Shown: piece after piece, positions 1 to 7,104 of the stretch
Numbering within the stretch: position 1 is the first letter of the stretch
How the letters are laid out: each line of letters opens with the position of its first letter
From: Clostridiaceae bacterium
GTDB taxonomy: Bacteria > Bacillota > Clostridia > Oscillospirales > QAMX01
Length of the DNA stretch: 40,312 bases
Reading direction: 5' to 3'
Assembly (NCBI GenBank): GCA_018384365.1
Contig: JAHAYX010000029.1
Location: 1-40,312, forward strand
Program-made: the position numbers and the translations under genes
Notes under the pieces: generated by a model
The model's database searches: none
What the model saw: only the letters and a program-made list of their open reading frames with translations
What the model was told of the DNA's origin: nothing

Positions 1-2
1 AC

Positions 3-47
3 AAGCAGGTGGAGGTAGCCAGACAGCTTGACGGCATTATGCCGTGA
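3..47 (+). pseudogene. C-terminal tail of an unknown upstream CDS, possibly an integrase (partial)
   Basis: An open frame enters from the left edge and stops at TGA 45-47, giving the tail KQVEVARQLDGIMP. It is only 14 codons, so the identity is not provable. It is convergent with guaA and ends about 115 bases from the guaA stop, which is where the integrase gene of elements inserted in the guaA 3' end often lies. A basic and hydrophobic helical tail is compatible with a tyrosine recombinase C-terminus, but this is inference. It may also be a chance frame. Confidence 0.2.
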
Positions 48-92
48 GCCTCTGGCTACAAAAATCGCTGCAAATGTAGCCAATTTGTAGCC
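15..92. repeat. Four (T)GTAGCC motifs, two direct, one inverted, beside guaA 3' end
   Basis: GTAGCC occurs at 15-20, TGTAGCC at 75-81 and 86-92 (11 bases apart, about one helical turn), and the reverse complement GGCTACA at 54-60. The first and inverted copies extend to a 9-base dyad, GTAGCCAGA 15-23 and TCTGGCTAC 51-59, enclosing a second perfect dyad ACGGCAT/ATGCCGT at 31-45. Clustered short repeats next to a common integration target resemble arm-type recombinase sites. No T tract follows, so it is not an obvious terminator. Confidence 0.45.
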
Positions 93-96
93 GCTA

Positions 97-145
97 AAAA
101 AGAAAAATCCTGAAAAACGCTGTATTATCAACGCTTTTCAGGATT
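97..145 (-). terminator. Intrinsic terminator of guaA
   Basis: Stem arms lie at 106-119 and 132-145 (14 positions, one mismatch). In the guaA direction the stem is followed by a T-rich tract, the complement of the A-rich 97-107. It lies 17 bases past the guaA stop. Confidence 0.8.
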
Positions 146-162
146 CAGAAAACACTAAATAT

Positions 163-1713
163 TTATTCCCACTCGATGGTTGCGGGAGGTTTTCCCGTGA
201 TATCATACACGACACGCGAAACGCCGCCGCCGATTTTCACTTCATTTACAATGCGCGTGGCGACCCGGGACAAAAATGCATGGGAAAACGGCACATAAAC
301 GCCTGTCATAAAGTCCGTTGTGCGGATGGCGCGCAGTGCAACCACGTTGCTGTATGCGCGGAAATCGCCGACAACGCCAACGCTCTTGGTATCCGTCAGT
401 ACGGCAAAGTACTGATCCGGTTTACGCCCGCGATAGCGTCGCACTTCCTCCCGGAAGATGGCGTCCGCCTCGCGCAGAACATCAAGCCGCTCCCTGGTCA
501 GCTCGCCGATGACGCGGACGGCCAGGCCGGGGCCAGGGAAGGGCTGGCGCTCAATAAATGCCTTCGGCAGCTTTAACTGACGGCCGAGCGCCCGAACTTC
601 GTCCTTGAAAAGCCCGCGCAGCGGCTCTACCAGATCCGTGAATTCCATATTTTTCGGCAATCCGCCGACGTTGTGATGGCTCTTGATATTGGCCGAATTG
701 TTTGCGCCTGATTCAATCACGTCCGGATAAATGGTGCCCTGCGCAAGGAAGCGAATCCGTCCGTATTGTTCCTTCAATCGTTTGGCCTGATCCTCAAAAA
801 CGCGGATGAACTCTTCGCCGATGATCTTGCGCTTACGCTCCGGCTCTGTCACGCCCGCCAGTTTTGTCAGGAAACGGTCTTCGGCATTCACACGAATGAA
901 ATCGAGGTCGCGGTTTGCAAATGCCGCTTCCACTTCGTCGCCTTCGTTTTTCCGCATCAGGCCGTGATCCACGAAAATCGCATGAAGCTGCCCCGGAATT
1001 GCTTTGGCCAGCAGCGCAGCACAAACGGAGGAGTCCACGCCGCCGGAAAGTCCCAATATGACGTGCTCTTTGCCAACCTGTGCGCGGATTTGCGCCAGCA
1101 GCCGCTGCTCTACATCCCGCATATCATAGTCGCCGCGTGCGCCGCAGACCTGATAGAGGAAATTCCGGATCATTTGTGTGCCGTTCGGCGTATTTTCCAC
1201 TTCCGGATGGAACTGGGTGCCGAAAAGACGCTTTTCCGGATTCCAGATGGCTGCATTCGGGCAATTCTCCGTCTGTGCAATCGAGACAAATCCCTCCGGC
1301 AGGACGCTGATCTGGTCGGTATGGCTCATCAGGCCAATCTGCTGGGCGGTCAGCCCGCTGAAAATCGGGGAATCGGTATTGACAGTGACAGCCGTGCGTC
1401 CGTATTCGCTGACGGAGCAGGGAGAAACCGTGCCGCCCGTTGAAAAAGCCATCAGCTGGATCCCGTAACAGATACCAAGTATCGGAATGCCGAGATCGAA
1501 AAGCGCGGGATTGCAGCGCGGCGCACCATCGCGGTATACACTGTCCGGACCACCGGTCAGAATAATGCCAATGGGGGAGAGCGCACGGATTTCCTCAAGC
1601 GGCAGATTGCCGGGCTTGATCTGAGAAAGAACCTTACATTCACGAACGCGGCGCGCAATCAGCTCTTTGTACTGCCCGCCGAAATCCAAAACCAATACCA
1701 GTTGGTTTTCCAT
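163..1713 (-). CDS. guaA: GMP synthase (glutamine-hydrolysing)
   Basis: It converts XMP, glutamine and ATP to GMP in the last step of guanine nucleotide synthesis in the cytoplasm. The 516-residue product has the class I glutamine amidotransferase domain first, with nucleophile C82 in GICYGIQ and H169/E171 in FHPE. The ATP pyrophosphatase domain follows, with PP-loop SGGVDSS at about 223-229, and then the GMP synthase dimerisation domain, ending IEWE. The start at 1713 is chosen because GGAGG lies just upstream and the protein begins MENQLVLVLDFGGQY as in the family; a longer open frame to 1845 runs across the promoter and is rejected. It is monocistronic, divergent from dapF, and its 3' end is a known insertion hotspot for integrative elements. 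Confidence 0.98.
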   Translation of the reverse strand: MENQLVLVLDFGGQYKELIARRVRECKVLSQIKPGNLPLEEIRALSPIGIILTGGPDSVYRDGAPRCNPALFDLGIPILGICYGIQLMAFSTGGTVSPCSVSEYGRTAVTVNTDSPIFSGLTAQQIGLMSHTDQISVLPEGFVSIAQTENCPNAAIWNPEKRLFGTQFHPEVENTPNGTQMIRNFLYQVCGARGDYDMRDVEQRLLAQIRAQVGKEHVILGLSGGVDSSVCAALLAKAIPGQLHAIFVDHGLMRKNEGDEVEAAFANRDLDFIRVNAEDRFLTKLAGVTEPERKRKIIGEEFIRVFEDQAKRLKEQYGRIRFLAQGTIYPDVIESGANNSANIKSHHNVGGLPKNMEFTDLVEPLRGLFKDEVRALGRQLKLPKAFIERQPFPGPGLAVRVIGELTRERLDVLREADAIFREEVRRYRGRKPDQYFAVLTDTKSVGVVGDFRAYSNVVALRAIRTTDFMTGVYVPFSHAFLSRVATRIVNEVKIGGGVSRVVYDITGKPPATIEWE

Positions 1714-1835
1714 TTTCTTTGCCTCCGACACAGAAACGGTCCGGGTAAATTTCGGCCCGTTTGAAATATTAAGTGCACGAAACACTGGAAAAACTGTAAA
1801 ACAGATGGAAAAACGACACTTTTCATCTATGCTGT

Positions 1836-1864
1836 ATCTTAGCATTGCCCACGCTCCGTGTCAA
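1836..1864 (-). promoter_or_regulatory. guaA promoter
   Basis: On the minus strand TTGACA (1859-1864), a 17-base spacer and TAAGAT (1836-1841). This predicts a 5' leader of about 115 bases containing a small AAACGG/CCGTTT dyad. No purine riboswitch core was recognised. Confidence 0.75.
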
Positions 1865-1895
1865 TAGAAGTGGGAAAAGAGAAGGGGCGATTAAA

Positions 1896-1924
1896 CCTTT
1901 TTTAGAAATTTTTCTAAAAAAAGG
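1896..1924. repeat. A/T-rich inverted repeat between guaA and dapF promoters
   Basis: Arms CCTTTTTTAGAAA (1896-1908) and TTTCTAAAAAAAGG (1911-1924) form a near-perfect hairpin with almost no loop. It lies upstream of both divergent promoters, so it is not in either transcript. It could be an operator, an insulator-like site or a leftover terminator. Confidence 0.5.
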
Positions 1925-1985
1925 GACTTTGGAGCAGCCGTCATTTGTCAGATACCATGAAGATCGGCCGGCCGCCGAATTTTGG

Positions 1986-2015
1986 TTGACAAAAAAGCGG
2001 TGCGTGCAGTATAAT
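1986..2015 (+). promoter_or_regulatory. dapF-dapL promoter
   Basis: TTGACA (1986-1991), an 18-base spacer and a perfect TATAAT (2010-2015). Predicted transcription start is near 2022, giving a leader of about 75 bases. Confidence 0.85.
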
Positions 2016-2024
2016 ACTTGCAGC

Positions 2025-2077
2025 AAGAGCAATGGTGCTCCGCTTTTCGGCGGGCGGCGTTTGCTCTTTTTTCTTTT
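2025..2077 (+). promoter_or_regulatory. Candidate attenuator in dapF leader
   Basis: Arms AAGAGCAA (2025-2032) and TTGCTCTT (2061-2068) enclose a GC-rich loop that can also pair, and run straight into a T-rich tract (2067-2077). This has the form of an intrinsic terminator placed between the promoter and the dapF ribosome-binding site (2084-2090). No lysine riboswitch is present; the leader is too short. Confidence 0.5.
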
Positions 2078-2096
2078 TCGAGTGGGGAGGGCGAGT

Positions 2097-2954
2097 ATGA
2101 AGTTTACAAAGATGCAGGGTCTGGGGAATGACTATGTCTATGTGGACTGTACAGACAGATTGCTGAAGGATCCTGCGGCCCTGGCTGTTCGTGTGTCAGA
2201 CCGCCACTTCGGCGTCGGTTCTGACGGCCTGATTTGCATTGCTGCCTCAGACTGCGCAGATTTCCGCATGGATATGTACAACAGTGATGGCTCCCAGGCG
2301 GAAATGTGCGGCAATGGCATCCGCTGCGTGGGGAAGTTTGTTTACGATAAAGGTCTGACCCGAAAAACACAGATCACTGTGGAAACGCTTGCAGGCATCA
2401 AGACGCTGCAGCTGCACGTGAAGGACGGCTGCGTGGATACGGTGACGGTGGATATGGGAAAACCGGAGCTGCGGCCGGAGAAAATCCCGGTTGCGGCAGA
2501 GGGCGAAACCTTCCTGGCGCAGCCGCTGCGCGCCGCGGGACAGGACTGGACGGTCACCTGCGTTTCCATGGGCAATCCGCACTGCATAACTTATGTGGAT
2601 GATCCTTATGCTCTGGATATTGAGACGATTGGCCCGGCGTTTGAGCACCATCCGCTGTTCCCGGCGCGGATCAATACGGAATTTGTGCGTGTAGTGGATC
2701 GCAAAACGCTGCAAATGCGCGTGTGGGAGCGGGGCTCCGGTGAGACGATGGCCTGCGGAACCGGTGCGTGCGCAACGCTTGCTGCCACCGTGCTGAACGG
2801 GCTTTGCGAGCGGGAAGCCGTGGTGCGGCTTTCCGGCGGCGATCTGCAAATCCGCTGGGACGAACAGGACGGACATATTTACATGACAGGCCCCGCCGTG
2901 ATATCCTTTGACGGCGAGCTTTACGGGGAGGAAGAATCACTATGGTGCGACTGA
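2097..2954 (+). CDS. dapF: Diaminopimelate epimerase
   Basis: It interconverts LL- and meso-diaminopimelate, supplying lysine and peptidoglycan precursor. The 285-residue length is normal. The two catalytic cysteines are visible, C71 in MCGNGIRC and C220 in ACGTGACA, each in its half of the pseudo-symmetric fold. The start at 2097 follows GGGGAGG and gives the family start MKFTKMQGLGNDY; the frame is open further upstream but only through promoter sequence. It overlaps the start of dapL by 13 bases, so the two are translationally coupled. Expression probably depends on the promoter at 1986 and perhaps on the leader hairpin. Confidence 0.97.
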   Translation: MKFTKMQGLGNDYVYVDCTDRLLKDPAALAVRVSDRHFGVGSDGLICIAASDCADFRMDMYNSDGSQAEMCGNGIRCVGKFVYDKGLTRKTQITVETLAGIKTLQLHVKDGCVDTVTVDMGKPELRPEKIPVAAEGETFLAQPLRAAGQDWTVTCVSMGNPHCITYVDDPYALDIETIGPAFEHHPLFPARINTEFVRVVDRKTLQMRVWERGSGETMACGTGACATLAATVLNGLCEREAVVRLSGGDLQIRWDEQDGHIYMTGPAVISFDGELYGEEESLWCD

Positions 2955-4156
2955 ATGACAATTTTCAAAAGCTGCCGGGCAGCTATCTCTTTTCGGAGAC
3001 AGCCAGACGCAAAAACGCCTATCTTGCCGCCCATCCGGGTGTGCGCGTGATCAATATGGGGATCGGCGACGTCACGCGGCCGCTGGCTCCGTCCGTGGTG
3101 CGTGCCATGCACGAGGCCGTGGACGAGATGGGCGCTGCGGCGTCCTTCCATGGCTACGGCCCGGAGCAGGGGTATGAATTCCTGCGCGAAGTGATCGCCA
3201 AAGAGGACTATGCCGCGCGCGGCGTATCCGTCAGCGCAGAGGAAATCTTCGTCAGCGACGGTGCGAAGAGCGACTGCGGCAATATCGGCGACCTGTTTGC
3301 CGTGGATAACGTGGTTGCGGTGTGCGATCCGGTCTATCCGGCCTATGTGGATACAAACGCCATGGCGGGACGCGCAGGAGAATACGGCCCGGATGGTCAC
3401 TGGAGCCGCCTGGTCTATTTAAACTGCACGGCGGAAACCGGCTTTGTGCCGGAACTGCCCAAAACGCGCGCGGATATGATTTATCTCTGCTTCCCGAATA
3501 ACCCGACCGGCGCAACGGCAACGCGCGATCAGCTTGCGGCCTGGGTGGACTATGCGCGCGAAAACGGTTCGGTGATTTTGTTTGACGCCGCCTATGAGGC
3601 CTTCATCCGGACGCCGGACATTCCGCATACGATTTATGAAATCGAGGGCGCGGACGAATGCGCGATTGAATTCCGCTCCTTCTCCAAAACGGCAGGCTTT
3701 ACCGGAAACCGCTGTGCCTACACCGTTGTACCGCGGAAACTGATGCGTGGAGGCGTCAGCCTACGTGAGATGTGGAACCGCCGTCAATGTACCAAATTCA
3801 ACGGCGTTCCGTATGTCGTTCAGCGCGGCGCGGCGGCCATCTATACGCCCGAGGGTGCGCGCGAAGTGCGCGAAACCATAGATTTTTATCTTCGCAATGC
3901 CGCAACGATCCTGAATGGCCTACGCAGCGCGGGAATTCAGGCTTCCGGCGGCGAAAATTCGCCATACATCTGGATGAAAGCGCCGGACGGTATGGGATCG
4001 TGGGAGCTGTTTGACCGCCTGCTTCAGGAGGCAAATATCGTCTGCACGCCCGGTGTCGGCTTCGGACCATGCGGAGAGGGATATATCCGCCTGACGGCCT
4101 TTGGAACGGCCGAGGACAGCGCGGAAGGCGTGCGCCGTATTGCGGCCGTCCTTTGA
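2942..4156 (+). CDS. dapL: LL-diaminopimelate aminotransferase
   Basis: It makes LL-diaminopimelate directly from tetrahydrodipicolinate and glutamate, replacing the DapC/D/E steps. The product is 404 residues, a fold-type I PLP aminotransferase. The protein starts with the typical LNDNFQKLPGSYLFSE segment. The PLP lysine is K249 in SFSKTAGFTG, and CFPNNPTGA lies before it. The ribosome-binding site GGGGAGGAAG is inside the end of dapF, and the reading frames overlap. Together with dapF this shows the DapL variant of the lysine pathway, found in some Clostridia, chlamydiae and plants. Confidence 0.97.
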   Translation: MVRLNDNFQKLPGSYLFSETARRKNAYLAAHPGVRVINMGIGDVTRPLAPSVVRAMHEAVDEMGAAASFHGYGPEQGYEFLREVIAKEDYAARGVSVSAEEIFVSDGAKSDCGNIGDLFAVDNVVAVCDPVYPAYVDTNAMAGRAGEYGPDGHWSRLVYLNCTAETGFVPELPKTRADMIYLCFPNNPTGATATRDQLAAWVDYARENGSVILFDAAYEAFIRTPDIPHTIYEIEGADECAIEFRSFSKTAGFTGNRCAYTVVPRKLMRGGVSLREMWNRRQCTKFNGVPYVVQRGAAAIYTPEGAREVRETIDFYLRNAATILNGLRSAGIQASGGENSPYIWMKAPDGMGSWELFDRLLQEANIVCTPGVGFGPCGEGYIRLTAFGTAEDSAEGVRRIAAVL

Positions 4157-4171
4157 GAACCGAAAAATGAG

Positions 4172-4209
4172 AAAGTGCCCGGCGTTAGAAAACGCCAGGC
4201 ACTTTTTTT
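4172..4209 (+). terminator. dapFL terminator
   Basis: Stem AAAGTGCC/GGCACTTT with inner GGCGTT/AACGCC, followed by seven T residues. The convergent DUF1848 gene stops inside the T tract at 4208. Confidence 0.9.
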
Positions 4210-5137
4210 AATCGAAAAAGGAGAGCTGTTCTTTTCGGCAGGAACGGATCTGCCGCAGCCTGACCGTTTCACCCGGTTGTACGCTGCCAAAGAGCAGCTC
4301 CGAAGCGGGATCATGCTGGGCATAGCGGCGGCAGGCAGCCGCAGCGCTGCGGTTTGCGTAACAATATACGCAGCCATTCGGGCAGGTGTCATATGCGCCG
4401 ATGTCCATGCTTGCGGCACAGCCGCAGCCGGAACGCTGGTTGGTATCCTTCGGGAGGTCCACCGGACAGCCGCAGAGCGATTCCACCAATTCCCGGTCGA
4501 TGCAGGCAGCCGGCCGGATGCCCAAAGGACGCAGGTCGGCAGCTTCGCAGCAGGCGCGGATATCCAGTCCACAGGCCTTTGCGGTTTCCGCCAGAAAACC
4601 GGAGAGCTCCGTGATCTCGGAAGAGGAGATTGGGCGGATCAGGCTGCTGTGCAGTTTGGGATACAGATCCACGAAGCTGACGGTGACGCGCCGCGTCCAG
4701 CGCGCGAGACTGTCGCACATCCGGGCAAACTGTTCCCGGTGCCAGCCCGTGTCCAGCGTTTCGTTCAGAATAATGGGATCATAGCGCCAGAGCACGCGGG
4801 AAGGCCCGATTTCGGCGGAAAGTGTGCGGAAGGTATCCAGAATTTCCTGTTTGCTGCGCAGTCCCGGTTCCAGATCGCGGCCGTACGGCGTCAGCGTGAA
4901 CTGGAAGTAATAACGGTAGCCGAGCCGGTCGAGAAGCGGGAGATGGGGCAGCATATTCTGCGCATCCTTTGTCCAAAAGACGATGCAGTCGATCAGGTCC
5001 GGCGAGAGGGGAATGCGGAAAAGCTGCGCCGGATTCATGGGATTGCGCGTCAGGACAGTTCCGGCACGTATTCTGCCGGCAAACCAGGGCGCAAAATGGC
5101 AGGGAATGTCTGTCCGGCGGGAGGCGGAAAGAATCAT
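4208..5137 (-). CDS. DUF1848 family protein with C-terminal CX3CX2C motif
   Basis: The 309-residue product starts MILSASRRTDIP and has RNPMNP at 32-37, both typical of DUF1848. The function of the family is not established. The C-terminal third is cysteine rich: C197-C198, C238, C240, then CPNGCVYC with C252, C256 and C259. That spacing is the CX3CX2C of radical-SAM [4Fe-4S] ligands, followed by YAN, but placed at the C-terminus rather than the usual N-terminus. A metal-cluster role is inferred. Its ribosome-binding site is GAAAGGA; it lies 27 bases after the zinc-ribbon gene and is probably co-transcribed with it. Confidence 0.85.
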   Translation of the reverse strand: MILSASRRTDIPCHFAPWFAGRIRAGTVLTRNPMNPAQLFRIPLSPDLIDCIVFWTKDAQNMLPHLPLLDRLGYRYYFQFTLTPYGRDLEPGLRSKQEILDTFRTLSAEIGPSRVLWRYDPIILNETLDTGWHREQFARMCDSLARWTRRVTVSFVDLYPKLHSSLIRPISSSEITELSGFLAETAKACGLDIRACCEAADLRPLGIRPAACIDRELVESLCGCPVDLPKDTNQRSGCGCAASMDIGAYDTCPNGCVYCYANRSAAAACRRYAQHDPASELLFGSVQPGETVRLRQIRSCRKEQLSFFD

Positions 5138-5164
5138 TGGGATATCCTTTCTCGGAAACGGCCG

Positions 5165-5677
5165 TCAGCGGAAAAAGAGGAAGAAAAGCGGCGTGTTGTA
5201 AACGAAAAAGACGATGCAAGCGCCCAGCACAAAGACCAGCGCGATTGCGCGCAGGATCAAAGCGGCGGCCGCAAAGTGACGGCGGTTCACATTTGTGGAG
5301 CGGCTGGCGGCCCAGACGATCATGACGATCAAACCGGCCAGCGGGATGCAATTTAAAAGGAACATACCAATATACTGGGCGATGGAGAGCGGCTCATTCC
5401 GCGAACGCTCCGTATACGCGGCATAATTGGGCTGATAAGACGGCTGATAAGCGGGGGGCGGGGTCTGCACAGTGGTACGCGGCGTATATCCGGGCGCCTG
5501 CGCAGGCTCGGCTGCGGGAGCGTGATTTTCAAAAGCAGGACCTGCGAAGGGTGCGGCGGCATAGGGTGCCGTACCGCCGTCCTGGTTTTGCCTGGGCGTT
5601 TGAAAGGTGAAGCCGCAGTAATCGCATACGGACTGGTCGCCCGGCATCTCACGCGAACATTTCGGACATATCATCAT
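5165..5677 (-). CDS. Zinc-ribbon membrane protein
   Basis: This 170-residue protein opens with a zinc ribbon CPKC-X10-CDYC (C4, C7, C18, C21). A proline, glutamine and alanine-rich linker (about 25-95) follows, then two hydrophobic segments at about 100-123 and 135-165. The function is unknown; the layout is common in Firmicute proteins that place a cytoplasmic zinc ribbon on a small membrane domain. Two adjacent ATG codons are possible; the second (5674) has better spacing from GGGAGGG. It is the first gene of a two-gene operon with the DUF1848 protein. Confidence 0.8.
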   Translation of the reverse strand: MMICPKCSREMPGDQSVCDYCGFTFQTPRQNQDGGTAPYAAAPFAGPAFENHAPAAEPAQAPGYTPRTTVQTPPPAYQPSYQPNYAAYTERSRNEPLSIAQYIGMFLLNCIPLAGLIVMIVWAASRSTNVNRRHFAAAALILRAIALVFVLGACIVFFVYNTPLFFLFFR

Positions 5678-5739
5678 GAACCCTCCCTGTCATGCAAAGT
5701 GCGTTTTTTAACGGTTGAAAAATCGAAAATTATGTTTTT

Positions 5740-5768
5740 AGTATAACACAGTGTGCGTTTTGTGACAA
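5740..5768 (-). promoter_or_regulatory. Promoter of zinc-ribbon/DUF1848 operon
   Basis: On the minus strand TTGTCA (5763-5768), 17 bases, TATACT (5740-5745). Confidence 0.7.
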
Positions 5769-5789
5769 CAGTTTCTCTGTCGGCTGCTG

Positions 5790-5818
5790 TTGAAAAAGCC
5801 GGGTTTCTGTGATATCAT
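5790..5818 (+). promoter_or_regulatory. Promoter of DUF2812 gene
   Basis: TTGAAA (5790-5795), 17 bases, TATCAT (5813-5818). It is divergent from the zinc-ribbon promoter and 21 bases away from it. Confidence 0.6.
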
Positions 5819-5841
5819 AAGGCATCGAATGGAGGTTTTGA

Positions 5842-7005
5842 ATGAAACAGTCAAATCACAAGGTTTTTTGGGGCTTTGAGCCCTTTGATTATCGGGCAAG
5901 CGAAACGTATCTGGAGCGGATGTCGCTGCGCGGCCGAAAACTTGCAAGCGTATCCGGGTACATTGCCGAACTTTCCGACTGCGAGCCGGCGCAGCGTGTT
6001 TACCGCGCGGATGTGTTTGCAGAGGAGTTTTCGGACAACGGAAAAAAGAAACGCGAGGCGTATCTGAACCGCTGGCGGAAGGCCGGATGGGAATTCTGTG
6101 CGCAAAGCGACTATCTGTACTATTTCTGTCGGGAGGGGACAGATAAGTCCCTGCCCGCAGGCGTACATCCGCAGGAAGACAAGCTTTTGCGGGTGGCCGT
6201 CTGGCGCCGGGAGTTTTACGCGGTACTGGTCATGCTGCTGGTACTGGCGTTTGGTCTGATCTGTCAAACCCGCATGACCTACCGCAGCTTTCTGACTTAT
6301 ACGGATTTCTGCAAGACATCCCTGTTTGTGGTGTTTGTTGTGCCGTGCTGCGCGATTTTGCTTTATCATCTGGTGTATTTCCTGTTGGGAAGAAGCAAAA
6401 TCCGCCGCGGTGTGCCGCTGCCGGTGTCATCGCTGATGGCTTCCCGTGTGCGGAGTGTGTTGATTTACAGCATTACGGTGCTTTTTGTATGCTATGTCGC
6501 CGCATCCTTTCTGGCGGATGCTCTTTCGGGATATCCCCGGGTCATGCTGACGGTTGCGCCGCTGCTGCTGGCGGCGGGCGTGGTGTGGATCGTCAAAAAA
6601 ATCCGGACAAAACACAAAAAAGGCTCCATTCTGATCGGACTTTTGATCATTTTGGCGGTCAGCATCAGCATTACGTTCCTTTCTGCGGTGAATCTGGGCA
6701 ATGCCTCCGGCGAATTGCCGGAGGGAAGCTATGCCCTGCATCTTTCCGACCTGGACCCGGAGCTGACGCCGCAGCGCATCTCTTACACGCACACGCAGAG
6801 TCCGCTGGTGCGCCGGCACTACATTTACGTGGAAACGGCGTCGGACGGTACGACCGTCAGCACGGAATATCTGTGCTGCGCGGGGAAGTGGAGCGCGGAT
6901 CTTCTGTATGATCTGGTTCAAAAAGCGCTTGACGGCGCCGAAACCATGGATTACACTCTGCTGCGCGAAGGAAACGAGATTATCTACTGCGAACCGGCGG
7001 CATAA
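5842..7005 (+). CDS. DUF2812 domain membrane protein
   Basis: The product has 387 residues. The N-terminal part (about 8-105) fits DUF2812: FWGFEPFDYRASETYLERM, then a YRADVF strand and GWEFCAQSDYLYYFCRE. Five hydrophobic segments follow at about 128-148, 158-182, 198-222, 227-247 and 259-280, then a C-terminal extracytoplasmic-type domain of about 100 residues. DUF2812 genes usually sit next to a PadR-type repressor and are thought to be regulated partner proteins; no PadR gene is visible here. Function is unknown. The ribosome-binding site is GGAGG at 5831-5835. Confidence 0.8.
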   Translation: MKQSNHKVFWGFEPFDYRASETYLERMSLRGRKLASVSGYIAELSDCEPAQRVYRADVFAEEFSDNGKKKREAYLNRWRKAGWEFCAQSDYLYYFCREGTDKSLPAGVHPQEDKLLRVAVWRREFYAVLVMLLVLAFGLICQTRMTYRSFLTYTDFCKTSLFVVFVVPCCAILLYHLVYFLLGRSKIRRGVPLPVSSLMASRVRSVLIYSITVLFVCYVAASFLADALSGYPRVMLTVAPLLLAAGVVWIVKKIRTKHKKGSILIGLLIILAVSISITFLSAVNLGNASGELPEGSYALHLSDLDPELTPQRISYTHTQSPLVRRHYIYVETASDGTTVSTEYLCCAGKWSADLLYDLVQKALDGAETMDYTLLREGNEIIYCEPAA

Positions 7006-7054
7006 AAGGCGGTGAACTGTTTTTCGCTGCCCTGTGCGGCGCTTTTGCAGGATG

Positions 7055-7090
7055 AAAAACCCCCGGACAGACGCCTGTCCGGGGGTTTTT
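7055..7090. terminator. Bidirectional terminator
   Basis: Perfect 16-base arms AAAAACCCCCGGACAG and CTGTCCGGGGGTTTTT around a 4-base loop. It serves the DUF2812 gene and the convergent WG-repeat gene. Confidence 0.95.
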
Positions 7091-7104
7091 GCGAAAAATG
7101 AACG

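Noticed and set aside
31-45. Perfect 7-base dyad ACGGCAT/ATGCCGT as a stand-alone operator
   Set aside because: It is nested inside the longer GTAGCCAGA hairpin and is better described as part of that structure.
1714-1835. Purine riboswitch in the guaA leader
   Set aside because: The leader is about 115 bases long, but the conserved core of the purine aptamer could not be found; only a small dyad is present.
4175-5356. Plus-strand open frame of 393 codons opposite the DUF1848 gene
   Set aside because: It begins inside the dapL terminator hairpin and overlaps two recognisable genes on the other strand.
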